Assembly: GCA_030427585.1 (NCBI GenBank)
Contig: JAUIBW010000041.1
Location: 1 to 40,327 of the forward strand
From: Bacteroidia bacterium
Lineage (GTDB): Bacteria > Bacteroidota > Bacteroidia > Flavobacteriales > Flavobacteriaceae
DNA: 40,327 bases
Direction: 5' to 3'
Every line of letters starts with the position of its first letter. Position 1 is the stretch's first letter. The position numbers and the translations under genes were made by a program. Under the pieces are notes generated by a model. That model did no database searches. It was not told the DNA's origin and worked only from the letters and a program-made list of their open reading frames with translations. Shown here in pieces: positions 8,313 through 16,159 of the stretch.

Positions 8313-8861
8313 ATGAAAGCAAAATCAGGAAAAACACAAGATCTGATCGACAAAAAATTTCTAGAGGAACGTAGCGTATTTCTTTGGGGGCAGGTAGATG
8401 ACAAATCGGCTAAACACGTAATCGACAGACTTATGTATCTGGATATGATAAGCAACAAAGAAATCAAATTATATATTAATAGTCCTGGAGGATATGTTAC
8501 ATCAGGATTTGCAATGTATGATACTATAAAAAGTTTAAAAAGTCCGGTTTCTACGATTTGCACAGGACTAGCTGCTTCTATGGGATCAATTCTCTTGAGT
8601 GTTGGTGAAAAAGGGAGAAGGTTTATACAACCTCATGCAAAAGTGATGATTCATCAACCAAGTGGTGGTGCCAGAGGGCAAGCTTCTAACATAGAAATCC
8701 AGGCTGCAGAAATTCTTAAGACCAAAGAACTTAGTGCTCAAATCCTTGCGGATAACTGCGGACAAGATGTTGAAAAAGTACTAAAGGATTTTAATCGTGA
8801 CTATTGGATGGATGCCCAAGAATCATTAGAGTACGGTATCATAGATGGAATTCTGGAATAA
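8313..8861 (+). CDS. clpP: ClpP-type serine protease
   Basis: 182 aa, slightly short for ClpP (~190-220), without an obvious long propeptide. The catalytic triad is visible: Ser89 in GLAASMGSILLS, His114 in MIHQPSGG, and Asp163 in NRDYWM. Other family signatures are YINSPGG (residues 54-60) and the C-terminal YGIIDGIL. ClpP assembles as a tetradecameric barrel and degrades proteins unfolded by ClpX/ClpA/ClpC in the cytoplasm. Here it is not next to tig or clpX, so it may be a second ClpP paralogue rather than the housekeeping copy; that is inference from context. The next gene begins 35 bp downstream on the same strand and may be co-transcribed. Confidence 0.9.
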   Translation: MKAKSGKTQDLIDKKFLEERSVFLWGQVDDKSAKHVIDRLMYLDMISNKEIKLYINSPGGYVTSGFAMYDTIKSLKSPVSTICTGLAASMGSILLSVGEKGRRFIQPHAKVMIHQPSGGARGQASNIEIQAAEILKTKELSAQILADNCGQDVEKVLKDFNRDYWMDAQESLEYGIIDGILE

Positions 8862-8896
8862 TGATCTAAAAATAATATAATGATACTCAGATCCCT

Positions 8897-9622
8897 ATGG
8901 TAAGAAGAGATTTTATTGGTATTAGTGCCCTGGGAATGATTGGGGTTTCATTATCATCATTTTCTATGTTTCAGTTAGAATTCTCTAAAGATGACCTTAT
9001 GGGAAAAAGCAATCCTTCACTTTTTGGTGATGGATATAAGCTTCGAAAAGATGCTCATGAAGCTTTTCTTAAAATGAAAACTGAAGCATTAAAAAGTGGA
9101 TTCAAAATAAAAGTTGTTTCTAGCTATAGAAATTATGCACACCAGAATCGAATCTGGGAACGTAAATACAAAAAATTTACAAAAGAAGGGTTACCCCCTA
9201 TTAAAGCAATACAAAAGATTATAGAATATTCTACTATTCCTGGTACCTCAAGACATCATTGGGGTACCGATTTAGATATTGTAGATGGTAATGCTCCTCA
9301 ACCCAAAGGATTACTTCTTGCCAAAAATTTTGAAGGTGATGGCCCATTTTGCAAGTTTAAAGAATGGATGGATAAGCATGCAAACTCTTTTGGTTTCTAT
9401 CTTGTATATACGGATAAAGCAGACCGAAAAGGTTTTAAATATGAACCCTGGCACTATTCGTATGCTCCACTTTCTATTCCTATGTTAAAATCATATCAAA
9501 AACTAGATATTGTCGAAGAATTAAAAAAGGCGAATCTGCTTGGTAGTAGCTTTTTCTCAGAAGATTTTATTGCACAATATATCACAGAGAACATATTAGA
9601 TATTAACCTCGAATTATTGTAG
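8897..9622 (+). CDS. M15-family D-Ala-D-Ala carboxypeptidase (VanY-like)
   Basis: 241 aa. Zinc-peptidase signatures of the M15B (VanY/LdcB-like) family: SSYRNYAHQNRIW (residues 75-87), SRHHWGTDLD (118-127) providing His120 and Asp127 as zinc ligands, and EPWHYSY (183-189) providing catalytic Glu183 and zinc ligand His186. The N-terminus has RR followed by a hydrophobic stretch (MVRRDFIGISALGMIGVSLS), a Tat-like or Sec export signal, so the enzyme probably trims peptidoglycan stem peptides in the periplasm. The gene follows the clpP-type gene by 35 bp. The exact specificity (D,D- or L,D-carboxypeptidase) is not resolved from sequence. Confidence 0.88.
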   Translation: MVRRDFIGISALGMIGVSLSSFSMFQLEFSKDDLMGKSNPSLFGDGYKLRKDAHEAFLKMKTEALKSGFKIKVVSSYRNYAHQNRIWERKYKKFTKEGLPPIKAIQKIIEYSTIPGTSRHHWGTDLDIVDGNAPQPKGLLLAKNFEGDGPFCKFKEWMDKHANSFGFYLVYTDKADRKGFKYEPWHYSYAPLSIPMLKSYQKLDIVEELKKANLLGSSFFSEDFIAQYITENILDINLELL

Positions 9623-9818
9623 TTACATAGAACTTGTATAACTTTTATACTCGCTATAAAATGTCTCTTTATATTCAAAATACCTTTTATTATTCTGTAG
9701 TAATGTAGCACAGCATAAAAAAATCTTCTTTTTCGATTGAATCAAAAAAATCAAAATAAGTTCTATATACTAAAATTATACTATTTTAGTTATTTATTAA
9801 AATAAAGACCCCATACTA

Positions 9819-10300
9819 ATGAAAACTTCTTTAATTAAATACTTTTGTGCTTTTGTGCTTTTGTGCTTTTATGTACTGCCTTTTCTTGTTCTAAGGATGA
9901 TGATAATACCATTACAGAAACTCCAAGTGAAGTTTCGATTACAGACGAAATACTAAAATTGGTAAATGAATATCGGCAAACTAAAGGACTAGAGTCTTTA
10001 GAAACAAATATAACTGCCGAGCAAATAGCTGCTGATCATACGCGATATATGATTTCTAAAGGTGATATCAATCATGATAATTTCGATACTAAATTCGATA
10101 CTTTACGAGAAAAGGAAAATGCCATAGCAATGGCAGAAAATGTCGCTAGTTTTTATCCTGATGCCCAAAGTGTTGTAGACGGATGGATTAATAGCGAAGG
10201 GCATAGAAAAAATATTGAGGGTAATTATACTCACACTGGTATTGCCGCAATTAAGGATGAAAGTGGCAGATACTACTACACACAAATATTTTACCGCTAA
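9819..10300 (+). CDS. CAP-domain (SCP/PR1-like) lipoprotein with signal peptide out of frame at an 8-bp repeat
   Basis: The mature part is a complete CAP domain: ITDEILKLVNEYRQTKGL, AADHTRYM (putative active-site His), NHDNF, AMAENVA, GHRKNI, YYTQIFYR. Bacterial CAP proteins are secreted or lipid-anchored; their activity is poorly known. The best start is ATG 9819, giving MKTSLIKYFCAFVLL, a lipoprotein signal. It runs into three tandem copies of CTTTTGTG (9842-9865) and leaves the CAP frame. With two copies the same ATG would read CAFVLLCTAFSCSKDDD, a perfect lipobox joined to the CAP domain. In the sequence as given the CAP frame has only TTG (9845) or GTG (9863) starts after a TAA at 9836-9838. 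Phase variation, recent mutation or assembly error can all explain this. Confidence 0.8.
9842..9873 (+). repeat. CTTTTGTG octanucleotide tandem repeat (3 copies plus one variant)
   Basis: CTTTTGTG occurs at 9842-9849, 9850-9857 and 9858-9865, followed by the variant CTTTTATG at 9866-9873. It lies inside the signal-peptide coding region of the CAP lipoprotein. Because 8 is not a multiple of 3, gain or loss of a unit switches the downstream frame. Confidence 0.9.
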
Positions 10301-10371
10301 ACTCTGCAAACTCAACTATGCAAGGTTAGCACTAATCTTGTTTCTTAAAATTAAGAAACAGTACCTCTAGT

Positions 10372-10416
10372 AGTTGCTTACTAAGAAGTGTTTTTACATT
10401 TTATTAGTAAGCAACT
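10372..10416 (+). terminator. Hairpin terminator after the CAP lipoprotein gene
   Basis: 13-bp perfect arms AGTTGCTTACTAA (10372-10384) and TTAGTAAGCAACT (10404-10416), followed by TTTATATTTATT. It separates the CAP gene from the M48 gene. Confidence 0.7.
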
Positions 10417-10464
10417 TTTATATTTATTAACTTTAAGCTTTTTGATATTAAAATTTAATATATA

Positions 10465-11235
10465 ATGAGACGTGGCGGCTTAAAAATCAGAATATTAATA
10501 GGCTTAGCAATTATAGCCTTTGCATTTTTTAAAAAATGTAATAATAAAACGCTAAACCCATATACCGATAGAGTGCAAAATATTAATATGACAAGTGATC
10601 AGGAAATTGCTATTGGACTACAAAGTGCTCCTGAAATGGCCCAACAACACGGAGGATTATACCCTGATCAAAAATTACAAAGCTATATCGATATGATTGG
10701 AAACAAATTAGTCAATTCGAGTATGGCAAAACAAACTCCTTACAAATATGAATTTCATTTGTTAGCCGATCCCAATACCGTTAATGCTTTTGCATTACCG
10801 GGAGGGCAAATATTTATAACCTATGCTTTATTATCCAAATTGCAAAATGAAGATCAAGTTGCAGGTGTATTAGGCCATGAAATCGGTCACGTATTGGGGC
10901 GACATTCTGCAGAAAGAATAGCAGAACATGAATTCTGGAAAACGATATCTACCGGAGCATCAGTTGGTGCAGATGCTGGTGGACTTGTAAATGGTATTGG
11001 GCAAAATGTTTTATTAAAAAATGGTCGTGGCGATGAGTTGGAAAGTGATAAGTTAGGCGTATTGTTTATGATCAATTCGGGTTATAATCCTGAAGAAATG
11101 ATTGGTGTAATGAAAATTCTAAAAGCAGCTGCCGGGCCTAACCGTGTTCCCGAATTTCAAAGCTCCCACCCTGATCCTGAAAATCGTATAGAAAAAATCA
11201 AAGAAGCGATACGAGAATATAGCAGTGTACAATAA
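10465..11235 (+). CDS. M48-family zinc metallopeptidase, membrane-anchored
   Basis: 256 aa. An N-terminal hydrophobic segment (residues ~8-22) followed by Cys25 suggests export, with either a signal anchor or an atypical lipobox. The M48 catalytic core has HEIGH at 138-142 (two zinc His and the catalytic Glu), the third ligand region ELESDKLG (191-198), the substrate-edge strand NAFALPGGQIFIT, and the C-terminal SSHPDPENRI. The closest well-known relatives are the periplasmic quality-control proteases of the BepA/LoiP/Oma1 type, which degrade misassembled outer-membrane proteins. It is monocistronic, flanked by hairpin terminators. The family call is firm; the physiological substrate is unknown. 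Confidence 0.9.
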   Translation: MRRGGLKIRILIGLAIIAFAFFKKCNNKTLNPYTDRVQNINMTSDQEIAIGLQSAPEMAQQHGGLYPDQKLQSYIDMIGNKLVNSSMAKQTPYKYEFHLLADPNTVNAFALPGGQIFITYALLSKLQNEDQVAGVLGHEIGHVLGRHSAERIAEHEFWKTISTGASVGADAGGLVNGIGQNVLLKNGRGDELESDKLGVLFMINSGYNPEEMIGVMKILKAAAGPNRVPEFQSSHPDPENRIEKIKEAIREYSSVQ

Positions 11236-11238
11236 AAA

Positions 11239-11272
11239 AACCATTGCTTGTTGATATCAACAGGCAATGGTT
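11239..11272. terminator. Bidirectional terminator between M48 and ankyrin genes
   Basis: A long stem, AACCATTGCTTGTTGAT paired with ATCAACAGGCAATGGTT (one G-U wobble), has an A-tract on its left and TTTT on its right, serving the converging genes on both strands. Confidence 0.85.
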
Positions 11273-11279
11273 TTAACAC

Positions 11280-11660
11280 CTATGACAATTTCTCTAAAAG
11301 AGCTATTGCATCCTTAGCATTAGATTGTTTTGCAAATTTCATTGCTGTATAGCCCTTGCTATCTTTAGTTTTAATGTTTGCTCCATTTTTCACAAGCAGT
11401 TTAATAATATCTGCACGGTTATATCGTGCAGCATACATAAGTGGGGTCATCCCATCGGATTTTTGATTAACATCACTGCCGAATTCAATTAATTTTTTTA
11501 CAGTCTCTAAATCTCCTTTTACAATTGCCATACAAAACGGACTTGTTTTATATGCTGTAAGATCGTAATTATAACTAGTAGTAGTCACATTTGTTTCTGT
11601 AGCTAAACTTACAGAAGTAATACACATAACCAATAAGGTTGCTAAAACTGTTTTTTTCAT
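11280..11660 (-). CDS. Exported ankyrin-repeat protein (paralogue 1)
   Basis: 126 aa. A signal peptide (MKKTVLATLLVMCITSVSLA) precedes an SPFCMAI motif and about two and a half ankyrin repeats: GDLETVKKLIEFGSDVN, GMTPLMYAARYNRADIIKLL, KGYTAMKFAKQSN. Ankyrin repeats mediate protein-protein contact; small periplasmic ankyrin proteins occur in many Gram-negative bacteria, sometimes linked to oxidative-stress protection, but nothing here points to a partner. It shares sequence along its full length with the protein at 11878-12261, including the SPFC motif with a single Cys and the identical stretch GMTPLMYAARYNR, so the two arose by duplication. The 3' end abuts the shared terminator with the M48 gene. 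Confidence 0.88.
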   Translation of the reverse strand: MKKTVLATLLVMCITSVSLATETNVTTTSYNYDLTAYKTSPFCMAIVKGDLETVKKLIEFGSDVNQKSDGMTPLMYAARYNRADIIKLLVKNGANIKTKDSKGYTAMKFAKQSNAKDAIALLEKLS

Positions 11661-11810
11661 GATGAAATTGATTTTAAGTTTATTTGATTGACTTATTATA
11701 CAGTACGACCATCGAATCGGTAATATGTTACACCTACTCTTGCCAAATAACAGGATTTTAACTTTCTTGTAACAATTTTTTTTGATAAAAACGATACATT
11801 TCTATACAAT

Positions 11811-11848
11811 AAACCCGCCTGCCATTATAAAAATGATAGACGGGATTT
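11811..11848 (-). terminator. Probable terminator of ankyrin paralogue 2
   Basis: Imperfect G-U-containing stem between AAACCCGCCTGCCATT and AATGATAGACGGGATTT, 30 bases downstream of the stop on the minus strand, followed there by TTTATTG. Confidence 0.5.
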
Positions 11849-11877
11849 ATATCGGTTTAAAAACTAATTCTGAGTAA

Positions 11878-12261
11878 TTACTTTTTCTTAAGCTCTAATA
11901 ACAACGCTACAGCTTCTTTGGCTCCAGATAATTCTGCATATTTCATCGCAGTATAACCTTTTGCATTTTTAGTATTGATTTTTGCTCCATTAGCAACCAA
12001 AAGCTTAATGATTTCTAATCGATTATAACGAGCAGCATACATAAGAGGCGTCATACCTTCTGAAAACTTATTCACTTCACTCCCTAATTCGACCATTTTT
12101 TTCACCATTTCATAGTCGCCTTTAGCGATTGAAATGCAAAAAGGAGATACATTAATAATTTCTGTTTTTGCAACCTTATACGCGTTAAGGTTTTTTACAG
12201 GATCGTTTGCTAAAACCAGACCAACTGTCATACACATTACTAAAATTGATAGCTTTTTCAT
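11878..12261 (-). CDS. Exported ankyrin-repeat protein (paralogue 2)
   Basis: 127 aa. Signal peptide MKKLSILVMCMTVGLVLA, then VSPFCISIAKGD and ankyrin repeats GDYEMVKKMVELGSEVN, GMTPLMYAARYNRLEIIKLL and KGYTAMKYAELSGAKEAVALL, ending in a Lys-rich tail. It is paralogous to the gene 217 bp downstream on the same strand and keeps the same single conserved Cys in SPFC. A hairpin lies between the two genes, so they may be expressed separately. Periplasmic protein-binding role inferred from the fold; partner unknown. Confidence 0.88.
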   Translation of the reverse strand: MKKLSILVMCMTVGLVLANDPVKNLNAYKVAKTEIINVSPFCISIAKGDYEMVKKMVELGSEVNKFSEGMTPLMYAARYNRLEIIKLLVANGAKINTKNAKGYTAMKYAELSGAKEAVALLLELKKK

Positions 12262-12574
12262 TTTTTTATCTTTTATAAGTTCATTATTGATTTGTGCTAT
12301 GTCAAATTTTGACGGTGCAAATGAATTACATTATTCTCATAAAAAATAGCTTAATTTTAAGAATAACTTACTTTTAACCTTCCCTACACAAATTCGTTAA
12401 TAATTTCACAAAAACCACATGTCAGTTAATACTACAAAAAGGTATAAATCACATAAGAATAACACAAGCTTTTTGTGTGCTTGTAGGTGAAGTTGTAACT
12501 TTGTTTCTTATTTCATTTTTTGAGATTTTAAGCTCAAAAAACAACCAACCAAAAACCTTAATTAAGAATACATT
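12262..12574. other. Divergent promoter region between ankyrin paralogue 2 and gpmI
   Basis: 312 bases with no gene. It holds the gpmI promoter (12472-12503) and presumably the start signals of the ankyrin gene on the other strand, where I see no clear TAnnTTTG match. Confidence 0.5.
12472..12503 (+). promoter_or_regulatory. gpmI promoter, TTTG-N20-TAACTTTG
   Basis: TTTG at 12472-12475 and TAACTTTG at 12496-12503 with a 20-bp spacer match the Bacteroidota primary-sigma consensus (TTTG, 17-23 bp, TAnnTTTG). The transcript would start some 60 bases before the gpmI ATG. Confidence 0.75.
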
Positions 12575-14092
12575 ATGAACAAAAAAGTAATCCTGATGAT
12601 CCTGGATGGATGGGGAACATCGCCCGATCCTAAAGTATCTGCAATTGATCATGCAAAAACTCCGTATATCGATAGTTTATACACTCACTACCCTAATGCT
12701 TCTTTACGTACAGACGGGCTTCATGTAGGTTTACCAGATGGGCAAATGGGAAATAGTGAAGTTGGTCATATGAACCTTGGGGCGGGTAGAATTGTATATC
12801 AGGATTTGGCCAAAATCAATATGGCAGTTAAAAACAACACCTTAAAAGACGAATCCGTTCTTCTGGGTGCTTTTCGTTATGCTAAAGAAAAAAATAAAAA
12901 TGTTCATTTGCTAGGTCTGGTAAGTGATGGTGGAGTTCACTCTCATATCGATCATATTAAAGGATTAGTCGATGCAGCCCATTCTTATGAGTTAGAAAAT
13001 GTTTTCCTTCATGCATTTACCGATGGCCGTGATGTAGATCCAAAATCTGGTAAAACACACATCAAAAATATCCAGGACTATATGTCTAAAACCACAGGTA
13101 AACTAGCCTCTATTGTAGGAAGGTATTATGCTATGGATAGAGATAAAAGATGGGAACGTGTTAAATTGGCCTATGATCTTTTGGTAAATGGTATTGGAGA
13201 ATCTAGTACTAATGCTCTCAACAGTATTCAGAATAGTTACAACAACGGCATTACCGACGAATTTATCAAACCAATTATAGTACAGGAAAATGGGGTTTCG
13301 GTAGCTACCATAAATGATGATGATGTTGTAATTTTCTTTAATTTCAGAACAGATCGAGGCAGAGAGTTAACCGAAATGCTTTCTCAAAAAGATATGCACG
13401 AGTATAATACGCACAAGCTTTCTTTACATTATGTTACAATGACTAATTATGATGAAAACTTTGAAGGTATTAATGTTATTTATAATAAAGATAACATTAC
13501 CGAAACTCTTGGAGAAATCATTTCTAAAGCTGGTAAAACTCAAATTAGAATTGCAGAAACAGAAAAATATCCTCACGTTACCTTCTTTTTTTCTGGAGGG
13601 CAAGAAGAACCTTTTGAAGGAGAATCCAGAATATTAAGAAATTCTCCAAAGGTGGCAACGTATGACCTTAAACCCGAAATGAGTGCTTATGAATTAAGAG
13701 ATGCTCTGGTACCAGAACTACAAAAAGGTAATGTTGATTTTGTGTGTCTAAACTTTGCAAATGGTGATATGGTAGGGCATACAGGAGTAATGGAAGCTGC
13801 AATCAAAGCTTGCGAAGCTGTAGATCAATGTGTAAAAGATATAGTAACCACTGGTATGGATAATCAATATTCTACCATTCTAATTGCCGATCATGGTAAT
13901 TGCGAAACTATGATTAATCCAGATGGTACACCACATACAGCCCACACAACTAATCCCGTTCCTTTTATCTTAATTGATAATGACCAGATACAAATAAAAG
14001 ATGGAGTTTTAGGAGATATCGCTCCAACCATTCTTGATCTTATGGGAATAGAAAAACCTAAGGCGATGACACAAGATTCATTACTAAAATAA
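12575..14092 (+). CDS. gpmI: 2,3-bisphosphoglycerate-independent phosphoglycerate mutase
   Basis: 505 aa, the usual length. It interconverts 3-phosphoglycerate and 2-phosphoglycerate in glycolysis and gluconeogenesis, in the cytoplasm, with two Mn2+ ions. Signatures: the N-terminal metal-site MILDGWG (Asp11), the catalytic-serine motif GQMGNSEVGHMNLGAGR (Ser61), SDGGVHSHIDH, HAFTDGRDVDP, RYYAMDRDKRWERV, FRTDRGRELT, and the C-terminal metal site IADHGNCETM with HTAHTTNPVPF. All key residues are present. The gene stands alone with its own promoter and terminator. Confidence 0.97.
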   Translation: MNKKVILMILDGWGTSPDPKVSAIDHAKTPYIDSLYTHYPNASLRTDGLHVGLPDGQMGNSEVGHMNLGAGRIVYQDLAKINMAVKNNTLKDESVLLGAFRYAKEKNKNVHLLGLVSDGGVHSHIDHIKGLVDAAHSYELENVFLHAFTDGRDVDPKSGKTHIKNIQDYMSKTTGKLASIVGRYYAMDRDKRWERVKLAYDLLVNGIGESSTNALNSIQNSYNNGITDEFIKPIIVQENGVSVATINDDDVVIFFNFRTDRGRELTEMLSQKDMHEYNTHKLSLHYVTMTNYDENFEGINVIYNKDNITETLGEIISKAGKTQIRIAETEKYPHVTFFFSGGQEEPFEGESRILRNSPKVATYDLKPEMSAYELRDALVPELQKGNVDFVCLNFANGDMVGHTGVMEAAIKACEAVDQCVKDIVTTGMDNQYSTILIADHGNCETMINPDGTPHTAHTTNPVPFILIDNDQIQIKDGVLGDIAPTILDLMGIEKPKAMTQDSLLK

Positions 14093-14132
14093 CATTCAAA
14101 AAATACCATAAAAATTTCACGTTTTTTTGAGG

Positions 14133-14166
14133 CAAGTCGCATAAAATATTGATTTTATGCGACTTG
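14133..14166 (+). terminator. gpmI terminator
   Basis: Stem CAAGTCGCATAAAAT / ATTTTATGCGACTTG around a TATTG-type loop, followed by TGTTTTTC. Confidence 0.85.
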
Positions 14167-14300
14167 TGTTTTTCTATCTTTTTATTTTTAAAAATTCTTT
14201 TGTTACCTTAACATAATAGATAAAAAAAGTACAATTAGTACGCAGCGAAACCCAATATTCTTGGTTATACATTATATGAGTTAAGCACTAACCCTTATTC

Positions 14301-14867
14301 ATGAATAAAAAAGAACAAGATAGACTAGTAAAAGCTTGCAAAAAGGGTAATCGGGATGCCATGGAAAAAATATACAATACTTTTGCTCCGCGAATGATTG
14401 CGGTGGGTCTTCGCTATTGTGTAAATCAATCTGACGCAGAAGACATTGTACAAGAAGCTTTTATCAAAGTATTTAAAGGTATTCAAAAATACCGCCATAA
14501 AGGAACGTTGAGGAGTTGGATTGAAAGAATTGTCGTGAATTGTGCCATTGATCATTGGCATAAAATGAAAAAGACGATTCATGTAGATCATGAAGATTTC
14601 ATCAATAAAAATGAAATACAGGAACTAGAGGAGCCCGAAAAAGACCATCTATCTAAAGAAATATCAATAGAAAGACTAAGAATCTTGATTGGTGATTTAC
14701 CAGAACAGTATCGCTATGTTCTAAATCTATATGCCATAGAAGGATATTCTCATAAAGAAATAGGAGAAATGCTTAATATAAAGGAAAGCACATCAAGATC
14801 TAACTATACCAGGGCAAGAAAGAAGTTATTAGAGCGTATGAGGACTAGTGGAGTTGTAAAGTTTTAA
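14301..14867 (+). CDS. ECF-type RNA polymerase sigma factor (sigma-70 family)
   Basis: 188 aa. Region 2 covers about residues 8-85 (GNRDAMEKIYNTFAPRM, then the -10-binding helix DAEDIVQEAFIKVFKGI and WIERIVVNCAIDHW). Region 4 covers about 132-182 (LPEQYRYVLNLYAIEGYSHKE, the helix-turn-helix EIGEMLNIKESTSRSNYTRA). Such sigma factors direct transcription of envelope or nutrient-uptake genes in response to a cognate anti-sigma factor. The FecR-type gene 25 bp downstream is the likely partner. No susC/fecA-like receptor follows, so the regulon lies elsewhere. Confidence 0.93.
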   Translation: MNKKEQDRLVKACKKGNRDAMEKIYNTFAPRMIAVGLRYCVNQSDAEDIVQEAFIKVFKGIQKYRHKGTLRSWIERIVVNCAIDHWHKMKKTIHVDHEDFINKNEIQELEEPEKDHLSKEISIERLRILIGDLPEQYRYVLNLYAIEGYSHKEIGEMLNIKESTSRSNYTRARKKLLERMRTSGVVKF

Positions 14868-14892
14868 CGTTTAAAACCTAAATGAGTAACAA

Positions 14893-15987
14893 ATGAAAGA
14901 TGATAAAGACCTTTTAAAACCGCTTTTACAAGCAAAGTTTAAAAGTGATTCGATTATACCATCGAAGGATAGGTTTGATGACATATACAATGCAGTACAG
15001 AAAAAAAAGGTTAAGCGAAATTATATACCTTGGTATGAAATCACTGTTATTGCCATATTACTTTGCGCTATATTCATTCTGTATTATGTAATGAATAACA
15101 CTACTTCTGAAAATACCGTGATCACACCATCGCATCAAGAAAATATCGATATTATCGAACCAAACAATGTTCAAACAACAATTCAAATAGAAGAGCAACC
15201 AAAAATCATTAAAGTCAAACCTATAGAATCGAATACAGAAAATAAACCTGTAAAAACTTCCAAATCAAAAACTTTTTCTATAGACGCTACCATTGTAGAA
15301 CCAGACGAAAAAAGTAATGAGAAAGGATTTATTGGGGTTTCCTATATTGCTTCAGAAAAATATGCTTCAACAAAAAGCACGAAGTATATTAAGCTTCCCG
15401 ATTCGAGTACGATGGTAATGAGAAAAAACAGTAAGGTCAATTTTAATACTTCGATACAAAGCTATAGAAGAGTTGATCTTGTTGGTACTCTATTCTTTTC
15501 AATACATAAAAATGAATCAAAACCATTCGTGATACACGGAAACTATTGTAATGTTCAGGTTAGCGGAAATTCTTTTGCAATATCTGCAGAAAAAGATGCC
15601 GATTATATCACGCTTATTGAAGGTTCTGCAAAAATAATTCATCGTGCAACTGGTACAAAACAAAATGTGGTTTCGGGGCAAAGCTTTAGTATCGATAACC
15701 AAGGCATTATGCTTCTTAAAAGATCTCCAAATCAATTTGCCTCGAAAACTGGTGTTTTACATTATCAAAACATTAGTGTAAATCAAATTATAAATGATTT
15801 AGGCGAAAACTTTGATGCCAAAATCAGATTAAAACGCAGTCCTCTACTCGATTGTAAATACACAGGATCTTTTAGCAGTGCAACTACCGAAAAAGTACTG
15901 AATGAATTAACTAAGAAATTCAATGTAAAAATAGAAAAGGAAGGCGAGATTTTTATAATTATAGGAGAAGGTAATTGTACAAATTAA
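14893..15987 (+). CDS. FecR-family anti-sigma / sigma regulator, single-pass membrane protein
   Basis: 364 aa. A cytoplasmic N-terminus (residues 1-48) that would hold the sigma factor is followed by one transmembrane helix (~49-67, ITVIAILLCAIFILYYVM), a long charged linker with PKIIKVKP repeats (~68-135), a FecR domain (~165-275: LPDSSTMVMRKNSKVNF, GTLFFSIHKNESKPFVIHG, VQVSGNSFAI, LIEGSAKI) and a C-terminal DUF4974/STN-like domain (~290-360: HYQNISVNQIINDLGENF). The linker is longer than in typical FecR proteins. It is expected to relay a periplasmic signal to the ECF factor encoded 25 bp upstream. No TonB-dependent receptor is adjacent, unlike classical Fec or Sus systems. Confidence 0.9.
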   Translation: MKDDKDLLKPLLQAKFKSDSIIPSKDRFDDIYNAVQKKKVKRNYIPWYEITVIAILLCAIFILYYVMNNTTSENTVITPSHQENIDIIEPNNVQTTIQIEEQPKIIKVKPIESNTENKPVKTSKSKTFSIDATIVEPDEKSNEKGFIGVSYIASEKYASTKSTKYIKLPDSSTMVMRKNSKVNFNTSIQSYRRVDLVGTLFFSIHKNESKPFVIHGNYCNVQVSGNSFAISAEKDADYITLIEGSAKIIHRATGTKQNVVSGQSFSIDNQGIMLLKRSPNQFASKTGVLHYQNISVNQIINDLGENFDAKIRLKRSPLLDCKYTGSFSSATTEKVLNELTKKFNVKIEKEGEIFIIIGEGNCTN

Positions 15988-16102
15988 AAAGACATATAAC
16001 ATTTGCAGTAACTAAATAAATAATCTTTTTCAACTCTAAAAAATATTCTGACACTTCTGGGTCATTAGTATTTTTACTAAAAAAATTTATTGTTTGTATA
16101 TT

Positions 16103-16142
16103 AAAAAACCAGCCCGTGAAATGTTTCATGAGCTGGTTTTTT
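16103..16142. terminator. Bidirectional terminator after the fecR-type gene
   Basis: AAAAAACCAGC(CC)GTGAAA paired with TTTCATGAGCTGGTTTTTT, A-tract left and T-tract right, between the converging fecR-type and lipoprotein genes. Confidence 0.9.
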
Positions 16143-16159
16143 AAACTTAATATATTGAT

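Noticed and set aside
14325..14591. 88-aa antisense ORF within the sigma factor gene
   Set aside because: Shadow of the clearly coding ECF sigma frame.
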